Below, one piece after another: positions 53,323 through 62,008 of a stretch of 64,000 nt of DNA (its first letter is position 1; the number at the start of each line of letters is the position of its first letter). The stretch covers positions 1 through 64,000 of the forward strand of contig NZ_ALOU01000025.1 in NCBI RefSeq assembly GCF_000292345.1, read 5' to 3'. This stretch comes from Cupriavidus sp. BIS7. GTDB taxonomy: Bacteria; Pseudomonadota; Gammaproteobacteria; Burkholderiales; Burkholderiaceae. The notes below the pieces were generated by a model, which saw nothing but the letters and a program-made list of their open reading frames with translations, was not told the origin of the DNA and made no database searches. A program made the position numbers and the translations under genes.

Positions 53323-53625
53323 ATGGCAGGTATCACGGGGATCACCTCCGAAAAGGCGGCGGCCGCGCGCACTACGCTCCGCTGACCGCGCAGGGCCGCG
53401 CGGGACCGATGTCCCAGGCCTTTCGGCCCGCAAGCCGACGTCCCGCCCAGAACCGGGACTTGCGCCTCATGCCGTGAACACCGGCGCTGTCAACAATGCT
53501 TGCCAGCGCCGGTTGTGGCAAAGGCGATCCCACACCCGCGTGTCTCATCCATTTCCGGTCGCCTGTACGAGGCCATGCCGTGCCGGCAATGCCGCCCGGT
53601 CCTCGATTGGAGCTGGAGTATCGAG
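53323..53625. other. Intergenic region with one long-armed inverted repeat
   Basis: About 300 bp without a credible gene. It contains the perfect inverted repeat ACCGGCGCTG (53480-53489) and CAGCGCCGGT (53504-53513) with a 14-nt loop, which may end transcription of the flavoprotein gene. There is no copy of the TATCTA-N4-TAGATA operator found before the other DPYTDG gene. Confidence 0.45.
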
Positions 53626-53925
53626 ATGCGTATGAATCCCGCCAAGACCCTGTTCGCAACATCCGCACTGGCCGCTGGCCTGTGCGCCAACCCGGCACAC
53701 GCCGGCGCGTTCAGCGAAGTTTTCATGTTGTCGAATTCGCCGACGCACGCAGGCGTGTCCGCGTGCAAACGGGGCGGCTTCGATCCGTACACCGACGGCA
53801 CACGAGTAGTCGGGCCGCGTGACCCTTATACCGATGGAGGCAACCACAACGGGCCGCGTGACCCCTACACGGATGGCGCGCGCAATGTCAGCGGCCATAG
53901 CGACTGTGCATCGCACAGTGCCTGA
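53626..53925 (+). CDS. Exported DPYTDG-repeat protein 2
   Basis: A protein of 99 residues. A signal peptide (about 1-27; MRMNPAKTLFATSALAAGLC, ending AHAG) precedes a mature part with three repeats of DPYTDG (FDPYTDGTRVVGP, RDPYTDGGNHNGP, RDPYTDGARN). It shares only this motif and its exported nature with the 165-residue protein at 38251. The ATG has GGAG upstream. It is followed by an intrinsic terminator at 53980, so it is monocistronic. Function unknown; the acidic repeats may bind cations. Confidence 0.7.
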   Translation: MRMNPAKTLFATSALAAGLCANPAHAGAFSEVFMLSNSPTHAGVSACKRGGFDPYTDGTRVVGPRDPYTDGGNHNGPRDPYTDGARNVSGHSDCASHSA

Positions 53926-53979
53926 GCCAACCACTCACGCGCGTTGCAGCGCGCATTGACCCGGGAGCATGAAGAGAAC

Positions 53980-54000
53980 GCCCGGCCACGGCCGGGCTTT
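53980..54000 (+). terminator. Terminator after DPYTDG-repeat gene 2
   Basis: 8-bp GC stem GCCCGGCC/GGCCGGGC with a 2-nt nominal loop, followed by TTT. Lies 55 bp after the stop. The remainder up to 54223 shows no gene. Confidence 0.6.
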
Positions 54001-54223
54001 GCATACTGGCTGCGAGGCACCGCGCATGGTGTACCTCTTGCGGCGCGCGCAACGTGCGCCACGTCTGGCCTTCCGCACTTCGCGGGGCGGGGTGGCAATC
54101 CTGTTGCCCGCGCGCCGGACATCGTTGTCTAAGATAGGTGAGTCGCCCGGCCCGACCGGACGCGGTGAGCCTGTGTCCCGGCATGCCGCTTCGCTCGCAT
54201 CCTGCGCCGCGTGTGACCCCGCC

Positions 54224-55300
54224 ATGCCGATGCTCAAGCAACAGATTCGCCTATGCACGACTCCGGATCGCGTACGCCTGGCGTATGCGATCACCGGAAG
54301 CGGCCCGCCACTGGTCAAGGCCGCGAACTGGATGAGCCATCTCGAATTCGATGTGGGCAGCCCGGTCTGGAGCCACATGTTGTGTGCGCTCTCAGAACAG
54401 CACACGTTGATTCGCTATGACGAGCGCGGATGCGGCCTGTCCGATCGCCATGTCGACGACCTGTCGTTCGAGGCATGGCTGCGCGACCTGGAAACCATCG
54501 TCGATGCAATGGGCGTCGATCATTTTCCACTGCTTGGCATCTCGCAGGGGGCCTCGATCGCCGTGGCCTATGCCGTGGCGCACCCCGGACGCGTCAGCCA
54601 CCTGATCCTGTATGGCGGCTACGCGCGTGGACGGATGAAGCGCGATCCCGGTCCCGAGATGCGCGAAGAGGCCGAGCTGATGATCCGCCTTGCGGAGATC
54701 GGCTGGGGCCAGGAGAACCCCGCATTCCGCGAATTCTTCACCATGCAGTTCATGCCGGGCGGCACGGCGGAACAGCACCGCTGGTTCAACGAGCTTGAGC
54801 GGGTGTCGACTTCGCCCGTCAATGCCGCGCGCTTCATGCGTATCTTCAACGATATCGACGTCGTCGATCTGCTGCCGCAGGTGTCCTGTCCCACACTGGT
54901 GATGCACGCGGTGGGCGATGCGCGCGTGCCGTTCGACGAAGGGCGGCTGATCGCCAGCATGATTCCCAACGCGCGGTTCGTGCCGCTGGACACTGGAAAT
55001 CACCTGCTGCTGGAAACGGAGCCGGCGTGGCATCGCTGGATCGAGGAGGTGCGTGCTTTTCTGCCAGCGCCGGAGTCAGGTAGTGACCCTGCGTTTGGCA
55101 CGCTTACGCGGCGCGAGCGCGACATCGTGGTGCTGATCGCACAGGGGCGCGACAACGCACAGATTGCCGCTCACCTCGGACTTTGCGAGAAGACCGTGCG
55201 TAACCACATCACCAGCATCTTCTCCAAGCTGGAAGTGGAGAACCGCTCGCAGGCCATCGTGCTGGCGCGGGAATCGGGCTTTGACCGGGTGCGGGTCTGA
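54224..55300 (+). CDS. Alpha/beta hydrolase fused to LuxR-type DNA-binding domain
   Basis: A protein of 358 residues. Residues about 10-280 form an alpha/beta hydrolase (RYDERGCGLSDR, nucleophile elbow GISQGAS, Asp in HAVGDARVPFDE, His in DTGNHLLLE). Residues about 293-355 are a LuxR/GerE HTH (FGTLTRRERDIVVLIAQGRD, EKTVRNHITSIFSKLEV). Catalytic residues appear intact, so it may sense a small ester or lactone by binding or cleaving it and regulate genes directly. ATG 54224 or 54230; the long frame upstream is not hydrolase-like. The target is unknown. Confidence 0.85.
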   Translation: MPMLKQQIRLCTTPDRVRLAYAITGSGPPLVKAANWMSHLEFDVGSPVWSHMLCALSEQHTLIRYDERGCGLSDRHVDDLSFEAWLRDLETIVDAMGVDHFPLLGISQGASIAVAYAVAHPGRVSHLILYGGYARGRMKRDPGPEMREEAELMIRLAEIGWGQENPAFREFFTMQFMPGGTAEQHRWFNELERVSTSPVNAARFMRIFNDIDVVDLLPQVSCPTLVMHAVGDARVPFDEGRLIASMIPNARFVPLDTGNHLLLETEPAWHRWIEEVRAFLPAPESGSDPAFGTLTRRERDIVVLIAQGRDNAQIAAHLGLCEKTVRNHITSIFSKLEVENRSQAIVLARESGFDRVRV

Positions 55301-55307
55301 CGTTTCC

Positions 55308-55375
55308 AGGAGGCGCCATCGAAACGATTCCGGCGCGCCTGGCCAGAACCGCTTCGCTTCAGTTTGATGACGCCT
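55308..55375. repeat. Imperfect palindrome, dispersed repeat copy 2
   Basis: AGGCGCCATCGAAAC and GTTTGATGACGCCT form the outer arms. The inside carries CCAGAACCGCTTCGCTTC, also found in the large palindrome at 3710-3823. It lies between convergent genes and may act as a bidirectional terminator. Confidence 0.6.
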
Positions 55376-55389
55376 CGAAGGCCCGTCCG

Positions 55390-56088
55390 TCAGCGGCCCA
55401 GCACCCAGCCGGCCAGCTCGCGCAGGTCGGCATCGCTGACGCTGGCGAACGACGGCATCGGCACGGGGCCCCATTTGCCGCTGCCGCCGTTGCGGATGCT
55501 CTGCATTACGGCGCCAATGGCATTCGGCTGGCCCGCGTACTTGGCCGCAACATCGTGAAAGGCGGGGCCAACCACCTTCTTGTCGACCGCATGGCAGGCA
55601 AGGCAGTTGTTGGCGGCCAGCAGGCTGCTGGCGTCATGCGCCTTGGCCGGGGCCGGTGCAGCCTGTGCCGCTGTTGCCGCCGGCTTGGCCGCAGCGGTGG
55701 CGGTGGCCGCAGCCGCAGCCGCTGCCGTCGTTGCCGAGCGTTCCGCCCCGTACGTCTTGACCATGTAATCGGCGATTACGGGGATGTCTTCGTCGCGAAG
55801 CGGCGCGCCATAGGCGGCCTTCATCTTCTTGACCGTGGCATCCCAGTAGGCGCGGCCCAGCGAATGCGGCTGGCTGGATGCGTACTGCGCGGAATGGCAG
55901 GTCATGCAGTTCTGCTGCACCAGCTGGTAGCCGGGCAGGTCGCTGGGCTGATAGCTGGCCGTCTCCTGCGGAAGCTGGATTTCCAGTGCGTGCGCTGCCG
56001 GAATGGCAGCCAGTGTCAGCGCCAGCGATGCTGCAATGTGTTGCGCGGAGAAGCGCGCCGAGAAGCGTTTGCGGTTGGTCTTGTGCAT
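55390..56088 (-). CDS. sorB: Diheme c-type cytochrome subunit of sulfite dehydrogenase
   Basis: A periplasmic cytochrome of 232 residues with a signal peptide (about 1-35, ending AHALE) and two CxxCH heme sites, CMTCH and CLACH, each followed by a distal Met candidate (for example VPMPSFASVSD). An Ala-rich linker joins the two domains. It follows sorA by 10 bp on the same strand and accepts electrons from the molybdenum centre. The classical Starkeya SorB is monoheme and shorter; this diheme form is a variant. Confidence 0.85.
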   Translation of the reverse strand: MHKTNRKRFSARFSAQHIAASLALTLAAIPAAHALEIQLPQETASYQPSDLPGYQLVQQNCMTCHSAQYASSQPHSLGRAYWDATVKKMKAAYGAPLRDEDIPVIADYMVKTYGAERSATTAAAAAAATATAAAKPAATAAQAAPAPAKAHDASSLLAANNCLACHAVDKKVVGPAFHDVAAKYAGQPNAIGAVMQSIRNGGSGKWGPVPMPSFASVSDADLRELAGWVLGR

Positions 56089-56098
56089 GGCGGGTTCC

Positions 56099-57328
56099 TC
56101 AGACGGCTTTCACACGCGTGGTTTCCACCACGTTGCGCATATAGCCAGGGGGGTTCCACAGCGCAGTCATCGGCTGGCTTTGGCCGATGCGGTTGACCGC
56201 ACGCACACGCAGGTCATAGTTGCCCTTGCGCGACGGACGGAGCACGGCGCGCCATTCACGGAACGAGTACTTGCCAAGATCCTTGCCCAGCGTGGCTTCC
56301 GTCCATGTGTGGCCGCCATCGGCAGAGAAGGCGACCTCCGCAATCCCGTAACCGCCGTCGAAGGCAATGCCCCGCACCACGGTCTCGCGGCCCGCCGGCA
56401 CGGATGCACCCTCGGTCAGGCTGGTGATGAACGACCGCACGTTGAAGCGGCCGATCGGGCGCGTGTGTGCCGGGGCCGTGCCGGGTTCCACGTTCGCGCC
56501 GGCGTTATCGGGGATGCGATAGGCGCTCTGCATCCAGAATCCGTCGAACTGCTTGTCCAGGACCTGGATGGACGACAGGTGTTTCACCCAGTAGGTACCG
56601 TAATGGCCGGGCACGACCAGACGCAGCGGGTAGCCGTTGAGCATCGGCAGGTCCTCGCCGTTCATCGACCAGGCCACCATGACCTCGCCGTCGAGTGCGT
56701 GGTCGATATCGAGCGCCTTGACGAAGTCAGGGCTGTTGTCGAGCGGCGGGCGGTCCAGGCCGTCGAAGCTGACCTGCACGGCGCCCGGCTGCACGCCGGC
56801 CTTTTCAAGCAGCGCCTTCAGCGGTACGCCAGTCCAGCGCGCGTTGCCCATGGCGCCATTGGCAAGCTGACCGCCGTTGACGCGAGGATCGAGGAAGCCA
56901 CGGCTGTTGCCCGAGCACTGGTTGACGGCCACCAGTTCCACGGGCGTTGCCAGCGTCTTGATCTCGGCCAGCGACAGTTCCAGCGGTGTCTTCACCTTGC
57001 CGCCCACGCGCAGGCGATAGGTTTGCGGATCGACCGAGGTCGGGATGCCGCTCCAGTGATAGCGCACGAAGAAGGCGTCGTTCGGCGTCAGGATCCCCTC
57101 GTTGAACACGCTGAAAGGGGTTTCAAGCTGAGGCGGCCGGCTGGTCAGCAGGATCAGCGGGCGTTTTTGCGGGAAAGCGACAAGTTCGCGCCCACCATTC
57201 TCAAAGGGGAGTTGAACCTTGTCGCCGTTTGCGGCGAGCGCGTTCAGCGCCGTGGTGCCGACGACTGCATTGGCCGTCAGCAAGCCGGCCTGCTTGAGAA
57301 ACCGGCGTCGCCGGGCTTGATTCTCCAT
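56099..57328 (-). CDS. sorA: Sulfite dehydrogenase molybdopterin subunit
   Basis: A protein of 409 residues of the sulfite oxidase family. The N-terminus RRRRFLKQAGLLTANAVVG is a Tat-type signal for export of the folded cofactor protein. The Moco domain includes the Mo-ligand Cys138 in VNQCSGNSRG, and a C-terminal dimerisation domain follows (GIAFDGGYGIAEVAFSADGG, then WNPPGYMRNVVE). It oxidises sulfite to sulfate in the periplasm and passes electrons to the adjacent cytochrome. Confidence 0.92.
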   Translation of the reverse strand: MENQARRRRFLKQAGLLTANAVVGTTALNALAANGDKVQLPFENGGRELVAFPQKRPLILLTSRPPQLETPFSVFNEGILTPNDAFFVRYHWSGIPTSVDPQTYRLRVGGKVKTPLELSLAEIKTLATPVELVAVNQCSGNSRGFLDPRVNGGQLANGAMGNARWTGVPLKALLEKAGVQPGAVQVSFDGLDRPPLDNSPDFVKALDIDHALDGEVMVAWSMNGEDLPMLNGYPLRLVVPGHYGTYWVKHLSSIQVLDKQFDGFWMQSAYRIPDNAGANVEPGTAPAHTRPIGRFNVRSFITSLTEGASVPAGRETVVRGIAFDGGYGIAEVAFSADGGHTWTEATLGKDLGKYSFREWRAVLRPSRKGNYDLRVRAVNRIGQSQPMTALWNPPGYMRNVVETTRVKAV

Positions 57329-57531
57329 GCCTTGTCTCCGTCTTTCTTATAGATGGGGGCCCGTGGCAAGGGGTTGCGCACGGGCGTGAGGACGGGGACA
57401 AAGCCTATTTGCGCTTGCAGTACCTGTAAAACAGATTAAATCGATAACAACAAACGAAATTCCTGCTAAGAAGGCCGCGCCGCGTCAGTGTATGCCGGCG
57501 CGGCTTCCTGGAGTGGATTGCCGGTAGCCGG

Positions 57532-59271
57532 TTACTGCATCTTATTCAGATTGCCGACGCGCACCAACATCTCTGTGAACATTTGCATGTCGAGGTTCAG
57601 GTCCGACACTTCCTTGTACTCCTTCGCGTTGTGGGCGGTGTACTTCTTGCCCGGCATGGCAGGGCCGAAGTTGATCGCGTTCGGCATCATCTTGGCCGTG
57701 GTGCTGCCCGCCGTCGGCACCGGCTTGGCCTCCAGCCCCGTGGTGTCGCCGTAGATATTCAGCAGCGTTGCCAGCCACGCACCCTTCGGATCGCGCGCCA
57801 TCCAGTCACCCTGTTCATGCTGGATCTCCAGAGCGGTGTGCGTGGAGCCCGCCCATGCCTGGATGCGTTCGGCGATCTTCGTGCGCAGCGCGTCGGGCGT
57901 CGATCCACGCGGCATACGTACGTTGGCCGTCACTTCGAGCTTGCCATTGCGCTCGCGGATCAGCGTTGGCGAGATCGTCAGCGGACCCATGAAGTCATCG
58001 CGATAGGCCACGCCAAGCTTGTCGCCGAGGTAGTCGGTGCCGTAGAGATCGGTCAGGTAGCGGATGGCGTGCGCGTACTGGTTGTCGGCGAAGGCCACGC
58101 CCGACGACTGCAGGAACATCGCCAGTCGCGGCACGGGGTTCACGCCTTCCTCGGGGCGCGAGCCGTGGGCCGACGAACCGGTCACCTTCACGTCGACACC
58201 ATCGCCATTACGCGTGACGTCGATCGAGAACTTGCCCTGCGCCTCGTGCTGGGCGATGAAGCCGGCACGGGCGCGTTCGAGCGCCGAGGCGATATTCGCC
58301 AGATCGCCACCGCTGATGCGCGCCGTGGCCGTCTGCGGAATCGCATTGGCCGATGCAGCGCCGCTCATGGCCACGATGGCTGCCTGCTTGCCGTCCACGG
58401 CCTGGTCCGGGAAGCGCACGGTCAGCGCACCCGAGCCTTTCTCGGCAACCACCGCCGGATACTTGCTGTCGAGCACGATGTTGTAGTCGGGCAGGGCGGT
58501 CTTTTCGCGGTAGTACTTCATGCCGTCGCCGCCGGTTTCCTCGGTGGTTTCGATCATCAGCCGGATCGAACGCGCCAGCGGCACGCCGGAGTCGCGCACG
58601 GTCTTCATCGCGTAGAGCGCGGCGGCGATAGATCCCTTGTCGTCGATCGTGCCGCGGCCATAGAGATAGTCACCCACGCGCGTGACCTTGAACGGATCGA
58701 GCTTCGTGCCATCGTCGAGCACCCATTCGTCGGCCACCACGGGCACCACGTCAGCATGCGTGAGGATGCCGAACGTGTCCTTGCCCGTGCCCGGCAGCGT
58801 CACTTCGAACACGCGGTTATCGACGTTGCGATAGGTCAGGCCGAAGTCCCTGGCCATGCGCTCGACGAGCTTGCCGAACTCGATGATTGCGGGGTTCTCG
58901 TGCTGCGGCACCTTTTCATCGCGCACGGTGCGCAGCGCCACCATCTCGCTAATGCTGTCGAGCACGGCCTGCTGGTTATGCACGCGGTTGTAGACGCCAA
59001 GCAGGCGCCCGATGTTGACAAGGTCGTCGCCCTTGAGCGGGCGCTTGGCGCGGTAGGCGCGCACGGCGGGGGCCAGTTTCGGATCGGCCTTGACGGCGCT
59101 GTCCAGGAACGCGTTGAAGCTGGCGGGCGGCTTGGCGGTGCCGGCGGACACGAGCTGATCAAGCTCGGGTTTGGCGATGGTCGCAGCAGCCGCCACGGGT
59201 GTGAGCGGGCAGGCGAGCAGGGCTGCAGCCAGCAGGGTTGCCACTGGCAGACGTACAGGCAGGCGGGTCAT
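57532..59271 (-). CDS. Exported M20-family metallopeptidase (dipeptidase)
   Basis: A protein of 579 residues with a signal peptide (about 1-28, ending TPVAAAA). M20 zinc motifs are present: GILTHADVVPVV (His/Asp), GRGTIDDKGSIAA (bridging Asp), TTEETGGDGMKYY (Glu-Glu) and a final His in KYTAHNAKEY. A lid domain is inserted (about 300-430). The layout resembles PepV/DapE-like dipeptidases. The start at 59271 begins the signal; 21 upstream codons are dropped. Single gene. Periplasmic or surface dipeptide hydrolysis is inferred. Confidence 0.87.
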   Translation of the reverse strand: MTRLPVRLPVATLLAAALLACPLTPVAAAATIAKPELDQLVSAGTAKPPASFNAFLDSAVKADPKLAPAVRAYRAKRPLKGDDLVNIGRLLGVYNRVHNQQAVLDSISEMVALRTVRDEKVPQHENPAIIEFGKLVERMARDFGLTYRNVDNRVFEVTLPGTGKDTFGILTHADVVPVVADEWVLDDGTKLDPFKVTRVGDYLYGRGTIDDKGSIAAALYAMKTVRDSGVPLARSIRLMIETTEETGGDGMKYYREKTALPDYNIVLDSKYPAVVAEKGSGALTVRFPDQAVDGKQAAIVAMSGAASANAIPQTATARISGGDLANIASALERARAGFIAQHEAQGKFSIDVTRNGDGVDVKVTGSSAHGSRPEEGVNPVPRLAMFLQSSGVAFADNQYAHAIRYLTDLYGTDYLGDKLGVAYRDDFMGPLTISPTLIRERNGKLEVTANVRMPRGSTPDALRTKIAERIQAWAGSTHTALEIQHEQGDWMARDPKGAWLATLLNIYGDTTGLEAKPVPTAGSTTAKMMPNAINFGPAMPGKKYTAHNAKEYKEVSDLNLDMQMFTEMLVRVGNLNKMQ

Positions 59272-59367
59272 TGGGTTTGTCCCTTCGGTTGTCTTTATTG
59301 GGTGCCCGAATGATAGCGGTGGCCGTTGCCACAAGAAAGCGCTTGTGAATCACCCTCGATAGAGGAA

Positions 59368-59409
59368 ATCAATCGCATTTCAACGATTGATAATAGTAAA
59401 TATCAATCG
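59368..59409. promoter_or_regulatory. Triple half-site array upstream of the Prx-Grx gene
   Basis: ATCAATCG (59368-59375), CGATTGATA (59384-59392) and TATCAATCG (59401-59409) alternate in orientation with 8-nt spacers, 104 bp before the gene. The second and third form a perfect 9-bp-arm inverted repeat of the LysR/OxyR type. Confidence 0.55.
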
Positions 59410-59512
59410 CTCGGGTTGAAACGATGAATTGTACAAATCACATCACGATCTTCAGAATCCATTCCGTCGCTGCAACACGCGGCGCGAACCTAACCCCTGA
59501 GGAGTCATCCCG

Positions 59513-60244
59513 ATGCTGCAATCCCGTGAAGGCCAACGCGTTCCCAACGTCACGTTCCGTGTGCGTGAAAACAATGAGTGGAAGGACGTGACCACGGCCG
59601 AACTGTTCGATGGCAAGACCGTGGCAGTGTTCTCGTTGCCGGGCGCCTTCACCCCGACCTGCTCGTCTACCCACCTGCCGCGCTACAACGAACTGGCGCC
59701 GGTGTTTGCCAAGCATGGCGTGGACGCAATCCTTTGCGTGTCCGTGAACGACACGTTCGTCATGAACGAATGGGCCAAGGACCAGGAGTCCGAGAACATC
59801 GTCATGATCCCGGACGGCAACGGCGAGTTCACCGACGGCATGGGCATGCTGGTCGACAAGGCCGACCTCGGCTTCGGCAAGCGTAGCTGGCGCTATTCGA
59901 TGCTGGTCAAGAATGGCGTGGTGGACAAGATGTTCATCGAGCCGCAGGAGCCGGGCGACCCGTTCAAGGTGTCGGACGCCGACACGATGCTGAACTACAT
60001 CGCCCCGACCGCAAAGACGCCTGACCAGGTCGTGGTGTTCTCGAAGGTCGGCTGCTCGCACTGCGCCAAGGCCAAGCAACTGCTGTCGGACAACGGCTAC
60101 GAGTACATCGACGTACCGCTGGACCACAAGATCCGCGGCAAGGTGCTGGGCGCCCTGTCCGGCAGCATGACCGCTCCGCAGGTGTTCATCAACGGCGGCC
60201 TGATCGGCGGCGCTGAAGCGCTCGAGCAGTACCTGGCTCGCTGA
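59513..60244 (+). CDS. Peroxiredoxin-glutaredoxin hybrid (Prx5-Grx)
   Basis: A protein of 243 residues. Residues 1-160 are a Prx5-type peroxiredoxin with peroxidatic Cys50 in [14 protein letters not shown]. Residues about 171-243 are a glutaredoxin domain with CSHC (Cys181, Cys184), [14 protein letters not shown] and the C-terminal LEQYL. It reduces hydroperoxides using glutathione, the fused glutaredoxin recycling the peroxidase. GGAG precedes the start. Followed 159 bp later by a lipoamide-dehydrogenase-like gene; half-sites upstream suggest peroxide-responsive LysR-type control. Confidence 0.93.
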   Translation: MLQSREGQRVPNVTFRVRENNEWKDVTTAELFDGKTVAVFSLPGAFTPTCSSTHLPRYNELAPVFAKHGVDAILCVSVNDTFVMNEWAKDQESENIVMIPDGNGEFTDGMGMLVDKADLGFGKRSWRYSMLVKNGVVDKMFIEPQEPGDPFKVSDADTMLNYIAPTAKTPDQVVVFSKVGCSHCAKAKQLLSDNGYEYIDVPLDHKIRGKVLGALSGSMTAPQVFINGGLIGGAEALEQYLAR

Positions 60245-60402
60245 TCCTCCCCGCCCGGGCCCGGTTCCCCCGACCGGTGTCCTGGGCACCTATTCCCCGC
60301 AGCTCCTCCGCAGTCGCCGGATCCGATGGTGCCGCATGTTTCGCGGTGTCATCCCGTACGCCGATTGACGGCAATTCCCAGATGCTTGAACAGGAAACGC
60401 AG

Positions 60403-61818
60403 ATGAAGACGATTCAGACCGTTCAGACCGACGTAGCAATCATCGGCGCGGGCACCGCCGGATTGGCGGCCTACCGCGCAGCCATCGCCGCGGGCAAGCG
60501 CGCAGTGATCATCGAGGGCGGTGCCTATGGCACGACCTGCGCCCGCGTGGGCTGCATGCCGTCGAAGCTGCTGATCGCCGCGGCCGAGGCTGCGCATGAA
60601 GCGCGCCACACGGCGGATTTCGGCGTGCACGTGGACGGCAAGATCAGGATCGACGGCCGTGAAGTCATGCAGCGCGTGCGCAGCGAGCGCGACCGCTTCG
60701 TCGGCTTTGTGGTCCGTGGCGTGGAGAGCATCCCCGAGGCCGATCGCCTGCGCGGCTTCGCGCAGTTCATCGACAACACCATCCTGCAGGTCGACAACCA
60801 CACCGTGGTGCGAGCCAGCCGCGTGGTGATCGCCACGGGTTCGCGCCCGGCGGTTCCGCCCGCGTTCGCGGTGTTCGGGGACCGCCTGATCGTCAACGAC
60901 GACGTATTCTCGTGGGACGACCTGCCGCAGAGCGTGGCCGTGTTCGGCCCGGGCGTGATCGGCCTTGAACTGGGCCAGGCGCTGTCGCGCCTTGGTGTGC
61001 GCGTGCGCGTGTTCGGTGTTGGCGGCGGCGTAGGGCCGCTTTCGGACCCCGAGATCCGCGCTTATGCCGCCCGCGCCTTCAATCAGGAGTTCCCGCTGCT
61101 GCCTGACGCCCGCGTGCTCGAGATGCGCCGCGATGGCGACGAAGCCGTCATCACGTTTGAAGCGGAGGACGGCAAGCCCGTGACCGAGCGCTTTGCCTAC
61201 GTGCTGGCCGCAACGGGTCGCCGGCCGAATGTCGACAACCTGGCGATCGAGAACACGGCGCTCGCACTGGATCCGCGTGGCGTCCCGGTGTTCGATCCGG
61301 TCACGCTTCAGTGCGGCGACGCCCCGGTCTTTGTCGCCGGCGATGCCAACAACGTGCTGCCGCTGCTGCATGAAGCTGCCGACGAGGGCAAGATTGCCGG
61401 CGAGAACGCGGCACACTGGCCGGACGTGCGCCCGCTGGCGCGCCGCGCGCCAATCGGTGTCGTGTTCTCCGATCCGCAGATCGCGATGGTCGGCAAGCGC
61501 TTTGCCGACCTGACGCCGGGCAGCTTCGTGACAGGCGAGGTCAGCTTCGAAGACCAGGGCCGCAGCCGCGTGATGCTGAAGAACCGGGGCCTGATGCACG
61601 TCTACGCCGATCGTGCGACGGGACGGTTCCTTGGCGCCGAGTGGCTTGGCCCGCGTGCCGAGAACATTGCCCACCTGCTGGCTTGGTCATATCAGCAGGG
61701 CCTGACGATCGCCGAGATGCTGGCAATGCCGTTCTACCACCCGGTGGTGGAAGAGGGTCTGCGCACGGCGCTGCGCGATGCGGAGGCCAAGCTCGCACAA
61801 CTGAAGGAAGCGGCCTGA
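60403..61818 (+). CDS. Dihydrolipoamide dehydrogenase-like pyridine nucleotide-disulfide oxidoreductase
   Basis: A class I flavoprotein disulfide reductase of 471 residues. FAD motif IIGAGTAGLAAYRAA; redox pair Cys46/Cys51 in TTCARVGCMPSK; NAD motif FGPGVIGLELGQAL; FVAGDANNVLPLLHEAADEG; C-terminal HPVVEEGL with the active-site His/Glu. It differs from pyruvate-dehydrogenase E3 in sequence and context, and belongs with homologues that sit beside Prx-Grx hybrids; it may reduce a low-molecular-weight or protein disulfide. The start at 60403 has CAGGAAA upstream; 60382 is possible. Confidence 0.85.
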   Translation: MKTIQTVQTDVAIIGAGTAGLAAYRAAIAAGKRAVIIEGGAYGTTCARVGCMPSKLLIAAAEAAHEARHTADFGVHVDGKIRIDGREVMQRVRSERDRFVGFVVRGVESIPEADRLRGFAQFIDNTILQVDNHTVVRASRVVIATGSRPAVPPAFAVFGDRLIVNDDVFSWDDLPQSVAVFGPGVIGLELGQALSRLGVRVRVFGVGGGVGPLSDPEIRAYAARAFNQEFPLLPDARVLEMRRDGDEAVITFEAEDGKPVTERFAYVLAATGRRPNVDNLAIENTALALDPRGVPVFDPVTLQCGDAPVFVAGDANNVLPLLHEAADEGKIAGENAAHWPDVRPLARRAPIGVVFSDPQIAMVGKRFADLTPGSFVTGEVSFEDQGRSRVMLKNRGLMHVYADRATGRFLGAEWLGPRAENIAHLLAWSYQQGLTIAEMLAMPFYHPVVEEGLRTALRDAEAKLAQLKEAA

Positions 61819-62008
61819 GCGGAGCGGATTTGATGTGCCGCTTCCGTCCCCCGTGTTGTGCAGGTGGGACGGCTGAATGCTGCACATGTCACGGAGTAAC
61901 CTGCTGAAACACAGCGAATACACGTAAACCCGGATGCCACGGTAAGATGCGTCCCATGAGAAGCCGGCCGGACTCCAATCCGGCCGGAATGCATTGGGAA
62001 GCACGCCT

